NCBI GenBank assembly: GCA_023101885.1
Contig: JALPQD010000005.1
Span: 2,437,020-2,501,019 of the forward strand
Direction of reading: 5' to 3'
DNA: 64,000 nucleotides
From: Typhlomys cinereus
Taxonomy: Eukaryota > Chordata > Mammalia > Rodentia > Platacanthomyidae
The position numbers and the translations under genes were made by a program. The notes under the pieces were generated by a model, which had not been told where the DNA came from, ran no database searches, and saw nothing but the letters and a program-made list of their open reading frames with translations. Below, piece by piece: positions 35,100-46,663 of the stretch. Each line of letters opens with the position of its first letter. The stretch's first letter is position 1.

Positions 35100-38000
35100 C
35101 TGCAAAGGAAACGAAAGAGCAATTCAGAAGTGGGCGGACAGCTTATTTTTTGATTAGGTGCACACATAATGTATCAACACACTCCTCTGGATGAGCTGCT
35201 CTGTATTTCCCTAACACATTGTAATCTTCTAACTGCAGTAGTAACATACGTTGACAGAAGAAGAGAATTTTCTATTTAACGTGATGAAGACAAGGACAGC
35301 AGATTGTTTAGTTCAAATGCCACCCTAGAAGTTTCAAATGCAAGATGGGTGAGTCTGTTTGACCTCTCACAAGTCCTCTGAGATATAAAAATAAAAGCAC
35401 ATCATGTACCTAAGTAGATTTTCCAAAATAAATAAAGCACAGCCAAAGCCCCTAATGTCATAATAGTATATTACTTACAAGATAAGTCTTATGAAACTCT
35501 CCAAAAGGCACAATGCAGAGAGAGAGAACAGTCACAGGGGTGACTGAGCAACAGATGAGAGCAAATCTAGAATACTGTTGTAAAGCCACATCTTGCCAGC
35601 GAACATGAGAGCAGGCCTCTGGTGCCACACGTCAGGGGCAGGGCGATCTGGTGGCCATCACCGATCTGGCAAAGTGTCCCAGCTGCTCACAGGACCAAAA
35701 CAGCTTTGCCAAGAACACTCCCTTCACTTTTTAAGCCCAGGGGTATTTTAAGGGGGAAAAATGAATTTGGAAACATTTCCAATTCATTTACACTTCCTTC
35801 TTTCAAAACATGTGCATGGGCCACGTCCAAATCTTATTAAAGTTCTTCTGTTTAGAAACAGGAAATAGTATTTAGCCAAGTGTAAACAGAACTCAAGCCT
35901 CAACTATCATGAACTCCGCTAAGATCCCTGGAAACTGTGGCTTCACCATTTGGTGACACATGGATCACTGTGTGAACTGCCCCGCCCCCTTGTGTGTCTC
36001 TTTTCTTCACTAAACTGAGGATCAAAATAAATGCAAATGCTGTGGAAGTAAAGTTAGTCTTTACCCATAAGCCAACACCCAGAGCATTCTTTCAAAAAAC
36101 ATGGAGCTATATACAAACTTCCATTCTGAAACACCTGGGGAAACCCCTTAAGATGCAGGAGTTTTGAATCTACAACTGTTGTGAAATATCCTACATTGTT
36201 AACCACAGGATATTCAGCCAGAAAGATGGAAAGAGGCAGGAAGAGGTGAATGAAGATGATTCTGATATTGTCACCTTATAGTGACTTTCTGTTAAATATT
36301 TATATCTCATTATGTTTGCAATATTCCTGAAAACAAGATATTCCATCTTGGAGAGATGGCAAAACACATGCACGTTACTAATAAAAAAAAAATGCCAATT
36401 AGATCTGGGGCATGGGTCAGTAGGTTAAAGTCCTTGTCATACAAGTATAATGATCTGAGTTAGAATCCCCAAAACCTACGTAAAAGTTAGATGTGCATCC
36501 TAAGCATCAGAATACTAATTTTTGTATAGTCGCATGGGAGGCAGAGATGAGAAAATCCCTGGAAGTACACAGGCTAGTTACTCTGGCTCACACAGCACAA
36601 AACAACAAAGAAACCCTATCTCAAACAAGTTACAACACCCAGGGTTGTCCTTTGACAACCACACATACATCATAGCACATTCATGTTTCCATTCACACAT
36701 AATAAAAGCATTATGTAACATGATCTCAGAGCCCATGATGCAAAAATATGTAACTCTTTTCTGACTCTCGTTGAATGTATTTAATGATAGAATGTATAGA
36801 GTATCTTAGAAATTGTTTTGGAGGAGAAAATTCTTATTAGCAAATCTTCTACTGCAAAAATGGGTTGGAAATGAATTGTACAAAGATCATATGTTTTGGA
36901 AAGAGACAAATCCAAGAAATGACATACTCTTTTGCTCATGTGCACATGAAAGACAGTTTTCTCACCTACAGAAGGACGGTAACGCTGAAAGTTACCAGAT
37001 CCAGCTATTGTGAGAATTAGTACAGTGTGAATTCCACACAAGAAATTCCTGCTCAGTCTTAGTAGTAGGAGTCTAGATACATATTCTCTGAGTTATAAGG
37101 AGCTGGGCCTTTTAAGATTCACCAAGCCAAATGAACTAAAGGAAAAACTGTCATTCTCTCACCATAATCCCCAGAAATTACTGAAGAGCTGATAATGTCT
37201 GAGATTAGAAGGAAGGAACTACAGTGTGGAGGGAATGGAAGATTCCAGGAAGAGATAAGAAGGTCGGCTGGGAGAACAAACCAAGAAATACCTCTTCAGT
37301 TTAAGTCAATGATTTATTAATTCTTACTTTACCTAAGTAAAAAAATTTTCCTACCAGCAGTGGAGTCCAAACTGTGAAAGATGGGGGCATGATTGGTTGC
37401 TGTCCTATTTAACAAAACATTTCTAGGCTCTCATATTTTAGGTAGCTTAAGTCAACTTTAAAATGAAATTGCAGCAGTTTGCTAGTACCAAATACACAAT
37501 GTTCTTGATATTTACAATGCTAGCAAAAACATTTGGTCTACCTCTTACCAAATTTATCTTCAAAAGAAATAGGATGTTTGAAAAGATCTAAACAAACAAG
37601 CAAAAAAGAAAGAAAGAAAAAAAAAAGTGGACAGAAAAGGAACCTGCCAAATAGGCTGGTAGTCCAGGCTGAGGGGAACTCAGTATACACAAGGAAGATT
37701 AGTCATTGACTAGACAGATCAGCGAAGCCTCAAATTAGCAAATGTGGGCCTACATTTGGAAAAGAACAAACTACAGCGAACCAGCTCTTCTCAAATCCAA
37801 AGAGCAATCAACGTCATCTACCAACTGCGAATGTGGATTGTGGACTCAGAAAAGATGGAGGAAAGCAGCAGCGTTGGAGGTCTACGATCGGAAACAGCAT
37901 ATGGAAAACACTGGGTTCCCCCAGCGCTCGGTCAGACCAGGAAGGCAAAAGGAGAGGGAGAGAATCCCATGCGATCAAAGGAAACAACTCCTAGAGCCAG

Positions 38001-39035
38001 CAGGCTCCTTCTCAGGGCCAATGCAGATGTGAACTGTCTGTCTTCCAAAACAGAACCATGCTCTGAAGTCTTTGGCAACCTATGGAAGTATGCCATTTCT
38101 ACCCTTAAGCCTTTTGCACCAGCTAGCTGTCATCACATGACAACTTCCGGTTAGACCAGCATACCGTATATCCAATGGGGACATTACCGGTTGTGCCAGG
38201 AACACGGGGACACACGGACAGCAGCCAGCACGATGCATAGATTTGTCTTCTCTAGAATGGAGCCTGGGGACCTTGATAAGAAGCTATGTTTTCTTTATTT
38301 CAAGTGGCAATTTGAGGATGCCCATAATCCTCAACCACTGATGCGTAGTGGACATCAGTGTAGAATGTGGGGGTAGAAGAACTCTGAAGCGGAACTCTCC
38401 TCTCAGTATACTAGCCTTGGTTCTTGGGCAGGTTTATGCCTCAACATATATGGCTAGTCCATTCTTACAGGATTACTCTAAAAAGTTAATTATTTATGAT
38501 AATACTTATAACTATTTGGTGCATGACGGTTGATATTATTTCTTTATTACCACCAGTACTTAATATTGTTATAGTAATTCCAGATTAAATAATGCATGAC
38601 CATTACTGCTCTATATGGGAAACAGTTTAGCAAATTTATAAAGGCATTTATATGATGACTTAAAATTTTTTTTCACAAGCACAATCTAAAAGATAATGGG
38701 AGATGGTTTAAAGCACTGATAGGTAAATCTGACATTGCGACTATCAAACCATTGTTTTTAAAACGTTGAAATCAAAGCCAACAAAGGACTTCCCTGGTAG
38801 AATCCACACTCTGCTATTTGTTTAACATTCACCGACAAGCACTATGTCCATTTAGCATAGCTCATGGGTCCCAGTATTTCCTGCACTGGGCAGCAAGTAG
38901 ACTGAACTAAGCCCAGAGCAGGTCTGCACAGGGTGTGCGGGCTGATGACACAGGCTTAACAATGCAGCACTGAGCTAAAAGCTCAAGGCTAACAGTGCGG
39001 GGGTGAGGGGTGTGGGGATGTGGGGGGATCCTCAC
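35100..39035 (-). other. TGFBR3: TGFBR3 intron, 3.9 kb
   Basis: Contains a B4-like SINE (36400-36709). Sequence at 37690-38160 has two overlapping open frames of about 100-136 codons with no stop-poor conservation pattern, domain or splice logic I can recognise. It could be part of an old retroelement. The rest looks unique. Confidence 0.8.
36400..36709 (+). mobile_element. B4 (ID-B1) SINE, diverged
   Basis: Head GGGGCATGGGTCAGTAGGTT, B1-like middle CGCATGGGAGGCAGAGATGA and AACCCTATCTCAAACAAG, then a tail with ACACATACATC and ACACATAATAAAAGC. This is the forward B4 order. Confidence 0.65.
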
Positions 39036-39191
39036 CTCAACGTAAATGTGTCCATTCTCTGCCACGGAGAAGACCCCCTGCGAGGGCACCATAAAGAGCT
39101 CAGTGCTGTACAGTTCCATGTTGAAGGAGATATTTCCATCGGGCTGGTCCTGGGAGCTGGGATTTCTCAGCTTCCGAAAGCTGCAGTTAAA
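39036..39191 (-). CDS. TGFBR3: TGFBR3 exon: ZP-C module, about human residues 570-621
   Basis: The 156-base exon, phase 0 to 0, encodes FNCSFRKLRNPSSQDQPDGN, ISFNMELYSTELFMVPSQGV and FSVAENGHIYVE. It keeps two N-glycosylation sequons, NCS and NIS (human Asn571 and Asn590), and the conserved cysteine in FNCS. It belongs to the membrane-proximal ZP-C module, which takes part in TGF-beta and inhibin binding. The donor is GTGAGGATC and the acceptor CTTTTCCAG. Confidence 0.98.
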
Positions 39192-39367
39192 CTGGAAAAG
39201 GTCCAAACAGATAAGAATAAATCACAGCCGAATGACGGACGAAGCCCCCGTAGATTTAAGAGCTTTGGCCTTTGACATACAACTTTATTTTCTGATAGCC
39301 CCCACATGGAAACCAACTAAATGGACAAGGTTTTCCACCAACCACCGCAAAGAAAACAGGTACATAC

Positions 39368-39508
39368 CATCACCATTTCAGGTCGGCTGATGGGGGTAGC
39401 TTCTCCTTCATCCACATCTCCTGGAAATCCATTGTCGCCCGACTCCAAGTCGTCATAATTATCGGGCCAACCGCTGCTGTCCCCCGGCAGAGAGGCCTTT
39501 ATCACAAT
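39368..39508 (-). CDS. TGFBR3: TGFBR3 exon carrying both glycosaminoglycan attachment sites, about human residues 523-569
   Basis: The 141-base exon, phase 0 to 0, encodes IVIKASLPGDSSGWPDNYDD, LESGDNGFPGDVDEGEATPI and SRPEMVM. The two Ser-Gly sites within acidic surroundings are the heparan/chondroitin sulfate attachment serines of betaglycan (human Ser534 and Ser545). Their codons here are 39473-39475 and 39440-39442. The exon forms the inter-module region between ZP-N and ZP-C. Skipping it would keep the frame and remove both chains. Only a 176-base intron separates it from the next exon. Confidence 0.98.
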
Positions 39509-41717
39509 CTAAAAGGTAAAGAAAGTACAGCCATTGGTGGGAAGACCACAGCCCAGGCATTCCGCTCTGACTCCCCCCCCCCACACACACATGTGTGACC
39601 ATCTGTTCTGTCAACTGAACACCTGACTACAATACAAAAAGGAAAACTTAGTTTCTCCCAGCTTTTTAGGAACTCGTCTTCAAAGTAATAGAGAAAACCA
39701 GAAGCCCAATACAGGCTCAACATCTGAATTAGATTTGTGATTTCTTTTGTAAAATAATACAAATGTTTCTTACAACTGCCTTGAGGAATTATCATGTGCA
39801 AACGCTAGATACAGAAATGAAATGGGCTGGGGTTATCAATAGGCTTTCTGGCCTCTAAGGTCTGAAAGAGCTTCTGCTATTTGTGCCCTTTAGGGTTTAC
39901 AGGGTGTTGGGCTTCAGTTAAAAGCACACAACCTAATGTTTCCATGGGGCTTGTCTTTTATCTTAGAGTCCTACCTTTCCATTGGAGGTACAGATGCAGA
40001 AAAGAACAGCTTTCAGTCATCCCAATCTACCTTAGCATTGGCTGAAAGTATTGTTCCTGGGTTAGTTCTAAAGAAGATGGAACGTTTCAGCTGAGAAAGA
40101 AATCCTAATTTCTTTCCATTCCATAAGCTTGAATTCTGATCATCAGGTAAAAAAAAATAGTGCATATGAAAGCAGCAAAGAATAAAAATAGTTAAAAAAG
40201 AATCACGCAGACAAAAATATAGAAAAATAGAAAGCCTGCAATGACCACAAACAGTTATAGCTGGAACAAACCATTAATATATTTACACAAGGGAACTGAA
40301 TGGGAGAACAGATAAATCGCAAGACAGTACTGTTGCTGGTTATTCTAGAGGTAGGAAAGACAAACACACAAGGTACTTCTTCCTCTGAACATCACGATAC
40401 AGAAAATAAGAGTATGAGAAAGAAGGGACTTTGAGAATCCCTGTTATCCTTTCTCCCCCAAAGCAACTGAAGCTTATATTTTAAATTTAAGGGATTATTG
40501 TGTCAATTTGGAAATAGTCTTAAAATGTCCAAATCAGTATTATATGTGGCTGCCATTATATATTTAAAGAAAGTGGGTCATTACAAGATAACTAATATTG
40601 TAATGAACAGAAGCCAATGGTTGATCAATTTAGTTGCACAAATAACAAAGTCAGATTATGAACACTAGCCTGACAGGGAGGAAAGAATTGCACATGAGAG
40701 CACAGAAAGAAAGATTCCACCTTGGCTTCTCCTTAACAAGTCCCTTGAATCTGAGCAAGTCGAGTAAGTCTCCAGAGCTCCATTTCCTCAGCTGTGGAAG
40801 GAGGAAATTGAGTGAGGTCATCCTGGGGCTCTTTCTAGCTCTAATCTTCTGAGGTTCTCTAAGGAGCCATACGTTGAACCCACAGAAGAACCACTCCCTG
40901 TTTAACGCATGGAGCCAAAATGCTCCTCTTCCAACCTATTTTCTGGGTCGCCTCAAGTGCATCTTTGGTTGGGCAGCAGAACAAACACAGCAGCCCGAGA
41001 CTCCAACCCGTGTCAATGCTGGAGGAAGTGATTGACATGGGGACTTCTGAGAATCACTTAGAAATGAGAAGTATAATTCAAACCGCACAATGGGTACTTT
41101 GAAGTACTTGTGAGATTTCACATTTCGGATCTTTTAAAAATATTTTGCTTATTTATTGGAGAGGAGAGAGAAAAGTGACATGAGACAGATTAACTTTGGG
41201 GAAAGTTTATGGACTCGTCCTCCAGTTAACTTAAAAATATATATACATATACCCTTTAATCTAGGTCATTCTTAGAGGTAGAAAAAAAAGAGAAAGACTT
41301 AATTTCATGAGGATTATTTTCTGACTTAGAAGCTCTTTCTGACTCTTTATAGGGGCAGGAGGAGAAGACCTCTCTTCCTCAAATGAGGCCATGAATCTGG
41401 TTAGACTTGTTCATGGGTACCTCTACAGCTTTGGGGGTTTAGTCTATAAGGGCCCAGCTATTTGAACCTGAACTGTGACTGAAGAGAGAAGTCATGGTCA
41501 CTGTACTGGGGAACCCTTTGTCACACATAAATGGAAGGAGGATAGAAGGTAGAGACTCACTGGTAACACAGGGTAAAGGTGATTCCACTTTGCTGAGAAC
41601 TGACACCTGGTTTTGGCGAAACCCTGCCTCGTCTTCCTAGATACATCAAGAAAAATTTCAAGTAACACTCAACCACGTCCTGACTAAAGGGCAAAGCTTT
41701 GTTTGGAGAATACTCAC
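39509..41717 (-). other. TGFBR3: TGFBR3 intron, 2.2 kb
   Basis: A C run with a short CA run at 39575-39592 and a MIR-like patch at 40735-40855 (ATTTCCTCAGCTGTGGAAGG). Otherwise unique, A+T-rich sequence. No gene. Confidence 0.8.
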
Positions 41718-41870
41718 AGAATTATAATAAACCACGCCATCTGGGGCTGACCGTCGGTGCCGGGTACCACAACCATTCAGGGGAGACTCCAAGAGGAAGT
41801 GGGTGCCGTTCATGGTGGCCTTGCAGGAAGGATCCAAGAGGGTGAGCTCCACCCCTGAGTAGCCATTGGC
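41718..41870 (-). CDS. TGFBR3: TGFBR3 exon: ZP-N module, about human residues 472-522
   Basis: The exon has 153 bases, phase 0 to 0, so it can be skipped without changing frame. It encodes ANGYSGVELTLLDPSCKATM, NGTHFLLESPLNGCGTRHRR and SAPDGVVYYNS. The NGT sequon (human Asn492) is kept, as are the Cys in DPSC and NGCG. The RHRRS stretch is a polybasic site that human TGFBR3 lacks (human has RPRW). Mouse-like orthologues carry the basic form. Confidence 0.98.
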
Positions 41871-42215
41871 CTGAAGTGACACACATCAAAGGCATATTGG
41901 GGAGGGGACGATCCACAGACAGTTCTGCTGTACACGGTTAACATATGTCGCCTAATCTTCCAACACAGGTGACTAAGGACTGACATCACGCCCTTCCCCC
42001 ACTTCACCTCTTCCCTGCTGGCCACCTGTTAACAGCCCGAGGACTGTCTGTGGCCTTCAAAGCCCACAGTGAAGTATTGACAGACGAGGATCTCACCTCT
42101 GCCCCCCAGGGTAAGAGCAATAGGAACTGAGTGGGGATCAGGGCCAAAGGAAAGTGGGTAAGAGGGTGAAAGAGGCAGCCAGCCTCTCGCCCCTCTGTAA
42201 CAGCCTGCAACCCAC
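41871..42215 (-). other. TGFBR3: TGFBR3 short intron, 345 bases
   Basis: A compact GT-AG intron between the two ZP-N exons. No repeat recognised. Confidence 0.9.
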
Positions 42216-42550
42216 CTGCAAGGAATCTTTCTCTACAGCCACGGTCATCTTTTCATTGTTACATTTGACTGACAGGGCGACGTCCGCGCTCCCTTGCACC
42301 TCTTCCGGCTCCCTGTGACCAGGAAACAGTGGAATGCTGGGGATGACGGTGTCCTTCGGCCGGGGGATCCGATCTTCACCCCCTTCCTTCTGGCCTCTTC
42401 TGGAGATACCCGGAAACATAAAGGGGAAACCTCCATCTCGGCTCCCCTGTCCCGGGACGGGCGGACTCCCCTGGGCAGACGGGTTGTCAGAGTCCAGCAG
42501 GATCCGCAGCTCAGGAGGGATGGTGTGGACCTCCTCATCTCTCATCTCCT
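42216..42550 (-). CDS. TGFBR3: TGFBR3 exon: linker and start of ZP domain, about human residues 359-471
   Basis: This is the longest internal exon, 335 bases, phase 1 in and phase 0 out. It starts EEMRDEEVHTIPPELRILLD. A Pro/Gly-rich linker follows (QGSPPVPGQGSRDGG, then FPFMFPGISRRGQKEGGEDR), and then REPEEVQGSADVALSVKCNN, which opens the ZP-N module with its first conserved cysteine, and AVEKDSLQ. The linker is the most divergent part compared with human. It carries basic pairs (SRRG, DRIPRPK) but no obvious furin site. Confidence 0.98.
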
Positions 42551-43039
42551 CTGTGGCAACCGAAGGAGGCAAAGTGATATCAGTGGGTAAGGTCAGACTG
42601 AAGTCCTCGTCATTACAGGGCGGGAGAAATTAGCACAGAATAGGCAGGTATAAAATTACACTTCATGTACTGTGAACATGGTCAAAAGCCCTGGGTCCAG
42701 GGAGGCTACAAGTATTAGGGAGAACCTATTCCTGCTGTTTCGCTGAATGGACATATTGCCAAACTACCCTCTAACTAGGTCTGCGCGCAAGGACTAGTGC
42801 ATCTGTCAGCCTGGTCAGAGAAGCTTCTTGCTGCAGTGGGCTGTGGTTAACGCGGACACTCAGAAGTCTCCTAAGTGACTGCCGCTCTCAGCCCCAAGCT
42901 GGGTATCCATAACACCTCCTCCCGCCGAGACTTAGGGTCGTCTCAGAAGAGGGAGGTGGGGAGAACGTAAAAGCCGGAGGATAGCGAGGCGGACAACGAA
43001 ACACTAGCTTCTGGACACGACATGGCTGTTGCACTCATG

Positions 43040-43437
43040 AACGTACAGTAGTTGTGGCGACCTACATAAGATCCAACCAGTGAACACTCCAACATGGATG
43101 GGGGAGGGGCTCGTGAAACCCTACCCCTAGCTGAGGAGTTACAGGCAGCTGACGGCTAGGGGAGGAGACAGGGAAATTTTTCATTCAGGGTTTTGTCTGC
43201 TGATTGGTTGATCATGCTCCTACGCCCATCTCCAAGTGGGCAGCACTAATGGAACTTGGTGGTGATTGACAAAAGAAAAAGGGCAGAAAGGTGGGAGAGG
43301 AACATGTTAAGAGGTAGAGAGAGGGTGATAGGAAGGGAAGTTAGAGGTAATATGATACAGATATATATAATGTATATATATATGATTGAAATTGTGAAAG
43401 AACAAGTGGAAAGTATTATTAAAATAAAATTACATTT
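43040..43437 (+). mobile_element. L1 3' UTR, mouse-like (Lx-type)
   Basis: CAACATGGATGGGGGAGGGG, then CTACCCCTAGCTGAGGAGTT, GGCAGCTGACGGCTAGGGGA, CAAGTGGGCAGCACTAATGG, a polypurine stretch, TATATATAATGTATATATAT and the tail GTATTATTAAAATAAAATTA. This closely follows mouse-type L1 3' UTRs. It is 5'-truncated, antisense to TGFBR3, and starts about 490 bases from the linker exon. Confidence 0.8.
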
Positions 43438-43867
43438 AACAAGCAATGTATTGGTAGAAATGGATTAAGAGTTTGGAAGCCTGAAATCTAGTCCCTGCAT
43501 TTTAACTAGCTGAGTAGCTCCAGTTTTAAAACGAAGAGGTTCAGTTATAGCAATGTTCCTCTATTTTGGCTGCACATGGAAAATCACTTTCGGAGCTTTG
43601 CAAGCACAATCCCTAGGCCTAGGTTGCACATCAAGCCAATGAAAACTCAGGTTCTCTGGGATGGGAAGCTGCCAGTATTATTTGAAGTTCTAGGCACACT
43701 AGCAATGTACCCCAAGATTGAGTCCTAGAAGCTATGAAACTCTGTGTTACATGGGGATAATGTTCCTGTTCAAATACCTTTAAAATACTTTCCTTGAATC
43801 TCAAGGTATAGTCTCTCAGACTATTTCTTGAAACAATATTGGTATTGTATTTTGATTTGATTCGTTT

Positions 43868-43962
43868 TGAGATTTTTCTTTTGCAGTGCCGTGGATTAAA
43901 CCCAAATCTTTCAGCCTACCAGACAAGTGCTGGACCACTGAGTTATTTTTCCAGCATTAAAA
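43868..43962 (-). mobile_element. ID-like SINE fragment
   Basis: GTGCCGTGGATTAAACCCAA then GTGCTGGACCACTGAGTTAT is the reversed ID head. Confidence 0.6.
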
Positions 43963-44987
43963 CTCCAATGCCAGGGTTTTAAAGTTATCTGATTACCTTA
44001 TTTTTGACTGATAAGTTTTAAAAGGTATTTTCAAAAAAGCAATGGTCAGTACTGCCACATTTTCAACACAGTAATAATTTCTCTGGTATTCTCTACTGCT
44101 ATCTAAGGCCAACTCATGTATGCTTGAGGTCAGATCTCAATTGGAGCTGTGTGTGAGTGCGACCAGGAAGACCCCTCTCTCCTTCCAGAAGACCTTTCTG
44201 AAATGGAAGCAACTACTGAATGGGTCCAATAAAAGGTATAACTTTGGAGTGTCTCAACTTTTTACAAATAATGGAAAACCTTCACAACAAAAACCAAGCA
44301 GATCTGAAGCTGATTTTTTCCTTTGATTGCTGAAGAAAAAATCTGAGGCCTAGAATCTGTACAACTTCTTATGAAATAGTGAAGAAATGGAAAGACCAGG
44401 ATTGCCCCTCCCCTTATCACCTACCCCTCTCCCCCCAACACTGCGCTGGGTCACAACATCATGGAGTGAGGAATGGGCTGGGAGGAGGAGGTCCTAGATT
44501 ATATCAGCTTTAAGACTCAAGAAACCAAAAGGAACTATTAGGGCTTCTGCTTCTGCTAGTCAGACTGAGGTGGCAACTCTGCCCCAACCCTGCATGAACA
44601 ATCCTCAGCCTGAGACCCTCAGGACCATTTTCTTACAGGCTTCAAGCTCTGACCCACAGGCCTTCTTCCTGCAGTCCTGACCCTCTGTCTTCTCGGTCAG
44701 AAGTGGTTGTTAGGCCAGAAGGGTGCAGCTAACCACGCCGATGTACTCACAGAGGATACGATCAGAAAACCTCTCTCTGCCCACCAGTCCCCTCTGTCAC
44801 TGCAAAGATATACGGCAGTCTTCCCCATGCTAAGATTACTTTAAGTTGTTCAGTAAGACACAGCCAAAAATTTATTAAAATGTGTGACAGAAAAACAGTA
44901 AGATATGAAAAGAAATGAGAATCCATCACTGGAATGCTTCAGTTGGGGTTACCATTGTTACCAATATTTTGATTGGTTAGTTGGTTG

Positions 44988-45546
44988 GTGTGTATGTGTG
45001 TGCATGCCCTTGTGTGTGTGGTGTGTGGTGTGTATGGTGTGTGCGTGTGTTTGTGTGGTGTATGTATGTGTGGTGTGTATGGTATGTGTGGTGTGTGTGT
45101 GTGGTATGTGTGTGTGTGGTGTGTGGTATGTGGTGTGTGTGTGTGTTGTGTGGTATGTGGTGTGTGTGTGGCACGTGTGGCGTGTGTGGCATGTGTGTTG
45201 TATGTGTGTTGTGTTGTGTGTTGTGTATGTATGTGTTATGTGTGTATTTTGTGTGTGTGTGGTGTGTGTATATGTGTGTGTGGTGTGTGTGTTGTGTGTG
45301 TTGTATGTTTTGTGTGTTGTGTGTGTGGTATGTGTGTGTGGTGTGTGTGTATGTATGTGTGTGTGTGTGCGTGGTGTGTGTGCGTGGTGTGTGTGTGTGT
45401 GGTATGTGTGTGGTGTGTGGTGTGTGTGTGTATGTGTATGTTGTGTGTGTGCTGCGTATGTGTGTTGTGTGTGTGTTGTATGTTGTGTGTGTTGTGTATG
45501 GTATGTGTGTGTGTGTGTGCGGTGTGTGTGTGGTATATGGTGTGTA

Positions 45547-45580
<34 letters not shown>

Positions 45581-45600
45581 CATGCCCATGTATACATGCA
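44988..45600 (+). repeat. Degenerate GT-rich repeat block, 0.6 kb
   Basis: Almost uninterrupted TGTG with frequent TGTGGTGTG, TGTATG and TGTTGTG variants. The unit is irregular (interspersed GG, AT and C), so this is an old, expanded GT satellite. In the TGFBR3 transcript it reads CA-rich. It yields long Cys/Val/Tyr (plus) and His/Thr (minus) frames up to 310 codons that are repeat artefacts, not genes. Confidence 0.95.
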
Positions 45601-45792
45601 TGCACACGGCCAAAAGACAATCTTAGCTGTCATTTCTCAGATTACATCTACCTTATTGCCTTGAGACATAGTTTCCCATTGATCTGGAACGAGCCATGCA
45701 TAGCTTTTTCTTTTTTCTTTTCTTCTTTTAGTTCCTTTCTCCTCGTCTCTTTTCCCTCCCTTTCTTTCCTCTCTCCCTTCCTTCCTTTTCTT

Positions 45793-45872
45793 TTTTTGTG
45801 GGCCTGGGGGATTAAACTCGGGTCCTCGTGCTTGTAAGGCTTATATTCTACTGACGGGTGATCCCCCCAACC
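45793..45872 (-). mobile_element. ID-like SINE next to a splice donor
   Basis: On the minus strand: TTGGGGGGATCACCCGTCAG, TATAAGCCTTACAAGCACGA and GGACCCGAGTTTAATCCCCC, then an A/G-rich tail. It is in the sense direction of TGFBR3. Its 5' end lies about 6-8 bases from the end of the exon at 45879. Confidence 0.7.
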
Positions 45873-45878
45873 GCTTAC

Positions 45879-46068
45879 CATTGTTTCCAAGACGTAAATG
45901 AAATCTGTTTGCCACAGGAGCCATCGTGTAGGATGTCACTGGACTATAGCCGTTGTCCACGGCCCATTTCAGCAGGTCCTCCTTGGTGGATGGGACGTCG
46001 TCTCTTACTGACCTGGTCATAGCCAGGGACCTTTCGCTCTCTTTGCCAAAGCCGATACTGTTAGGAGC
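45879..46068 (-). CDS. TGFBR3: TGFBR3 exon: end of orphan domain, about human residues 296-358
   Basis: The 190-base exon runs from phase 0 to phase 1. It encodes APNSIGFGKESERSLAMTRS, then VRDDVPSTKEDLLKWAVDNG and YSPVTSYTMAPVANRFHLRL, ending GNN plus one base. This closes the orphan domain before the linker to the ZP domain. The donor GTAAGCGG is followed within about eight bases by an ID-like SINE, an unusually tight placement. Confidence 0.98.
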
Positions 46069-46663
46069 CTGAAGAGAATTGCGAAATTTCACTCACATAT
46101 GTGAAAGTGAGCAGTGCTTTAAATAATTGCATCATCTGAAGCAAACAGATGTGGGGACTTACTCTTTTGATCCCCGTTTTCCTTGTTTAACCAAGCCATT
46201 TGGGTTGTTTATGTGGTAAATATAACCCAACGACAGCCAAGCAGCTACACCTCAGTATCCCTAGAACTACAATCAGTATTCCAAGGTTCCCCTTCCATTT
46301 TTCATGAAAATTATGCATAAAATATATACACACATACACATTACATTGCCCCCCAAATCCATATGCTAGCTTCTGTGCTCTAGATTTCAATGGAGACAGT
46401 ATGACCAATGGCTTCAGTGTGGAGACCAGGCCAAGCTGACGGACGGTCAGCGCCCATGTGGTGTACTTTCAGGGAAGGACGCGATTGGACTCTGAGTAGC
46501 TGGGACGCAGATGGAAGCATCTTCATCACCGACAGGCTGCCGTGCATGGATCTTGTCAGAGGGCTGTCGGATGCTGTAGAGGGTCCAGATGCGAAGGTGG
46601 ACTTTCTATGACGTTGGGGCAGGAGGGCACGCAAGGCCTTCCAGCGTACAGCACGCTATTTTC

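Larger units (their letters stand above)
42551..45878 (-). other. TGFBR3: TGFBR3 intron, 3.3 kb, with L1 end and GT-rich block
   Basis: Runs from the linker exon back to the last orphan-domain exon. It contains an L1 3' end (43040), an ID piece (43868), a 0.6-kb GT-rich block (44988) and an ID copy at the very donor end (45793). Confidence 0.9.

Noticed and set aside
37742..38154. Two overlapping frames of 96 and 136 codons in an intron
   Set aside because: No similarity recognised and no consistent frame. Possibly old retroelement sequence. Not enough for a gene call.
44905..45837. Open frames of 217-310 codons, Cys/Val-rich on plus and His/Thr-rich on minus
   Set aside because: They are translations of a GT/CA simple repeat. 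The composition is purely repeat-driven, several frames are open at once, and the block lies in a TGFBR3 intron.
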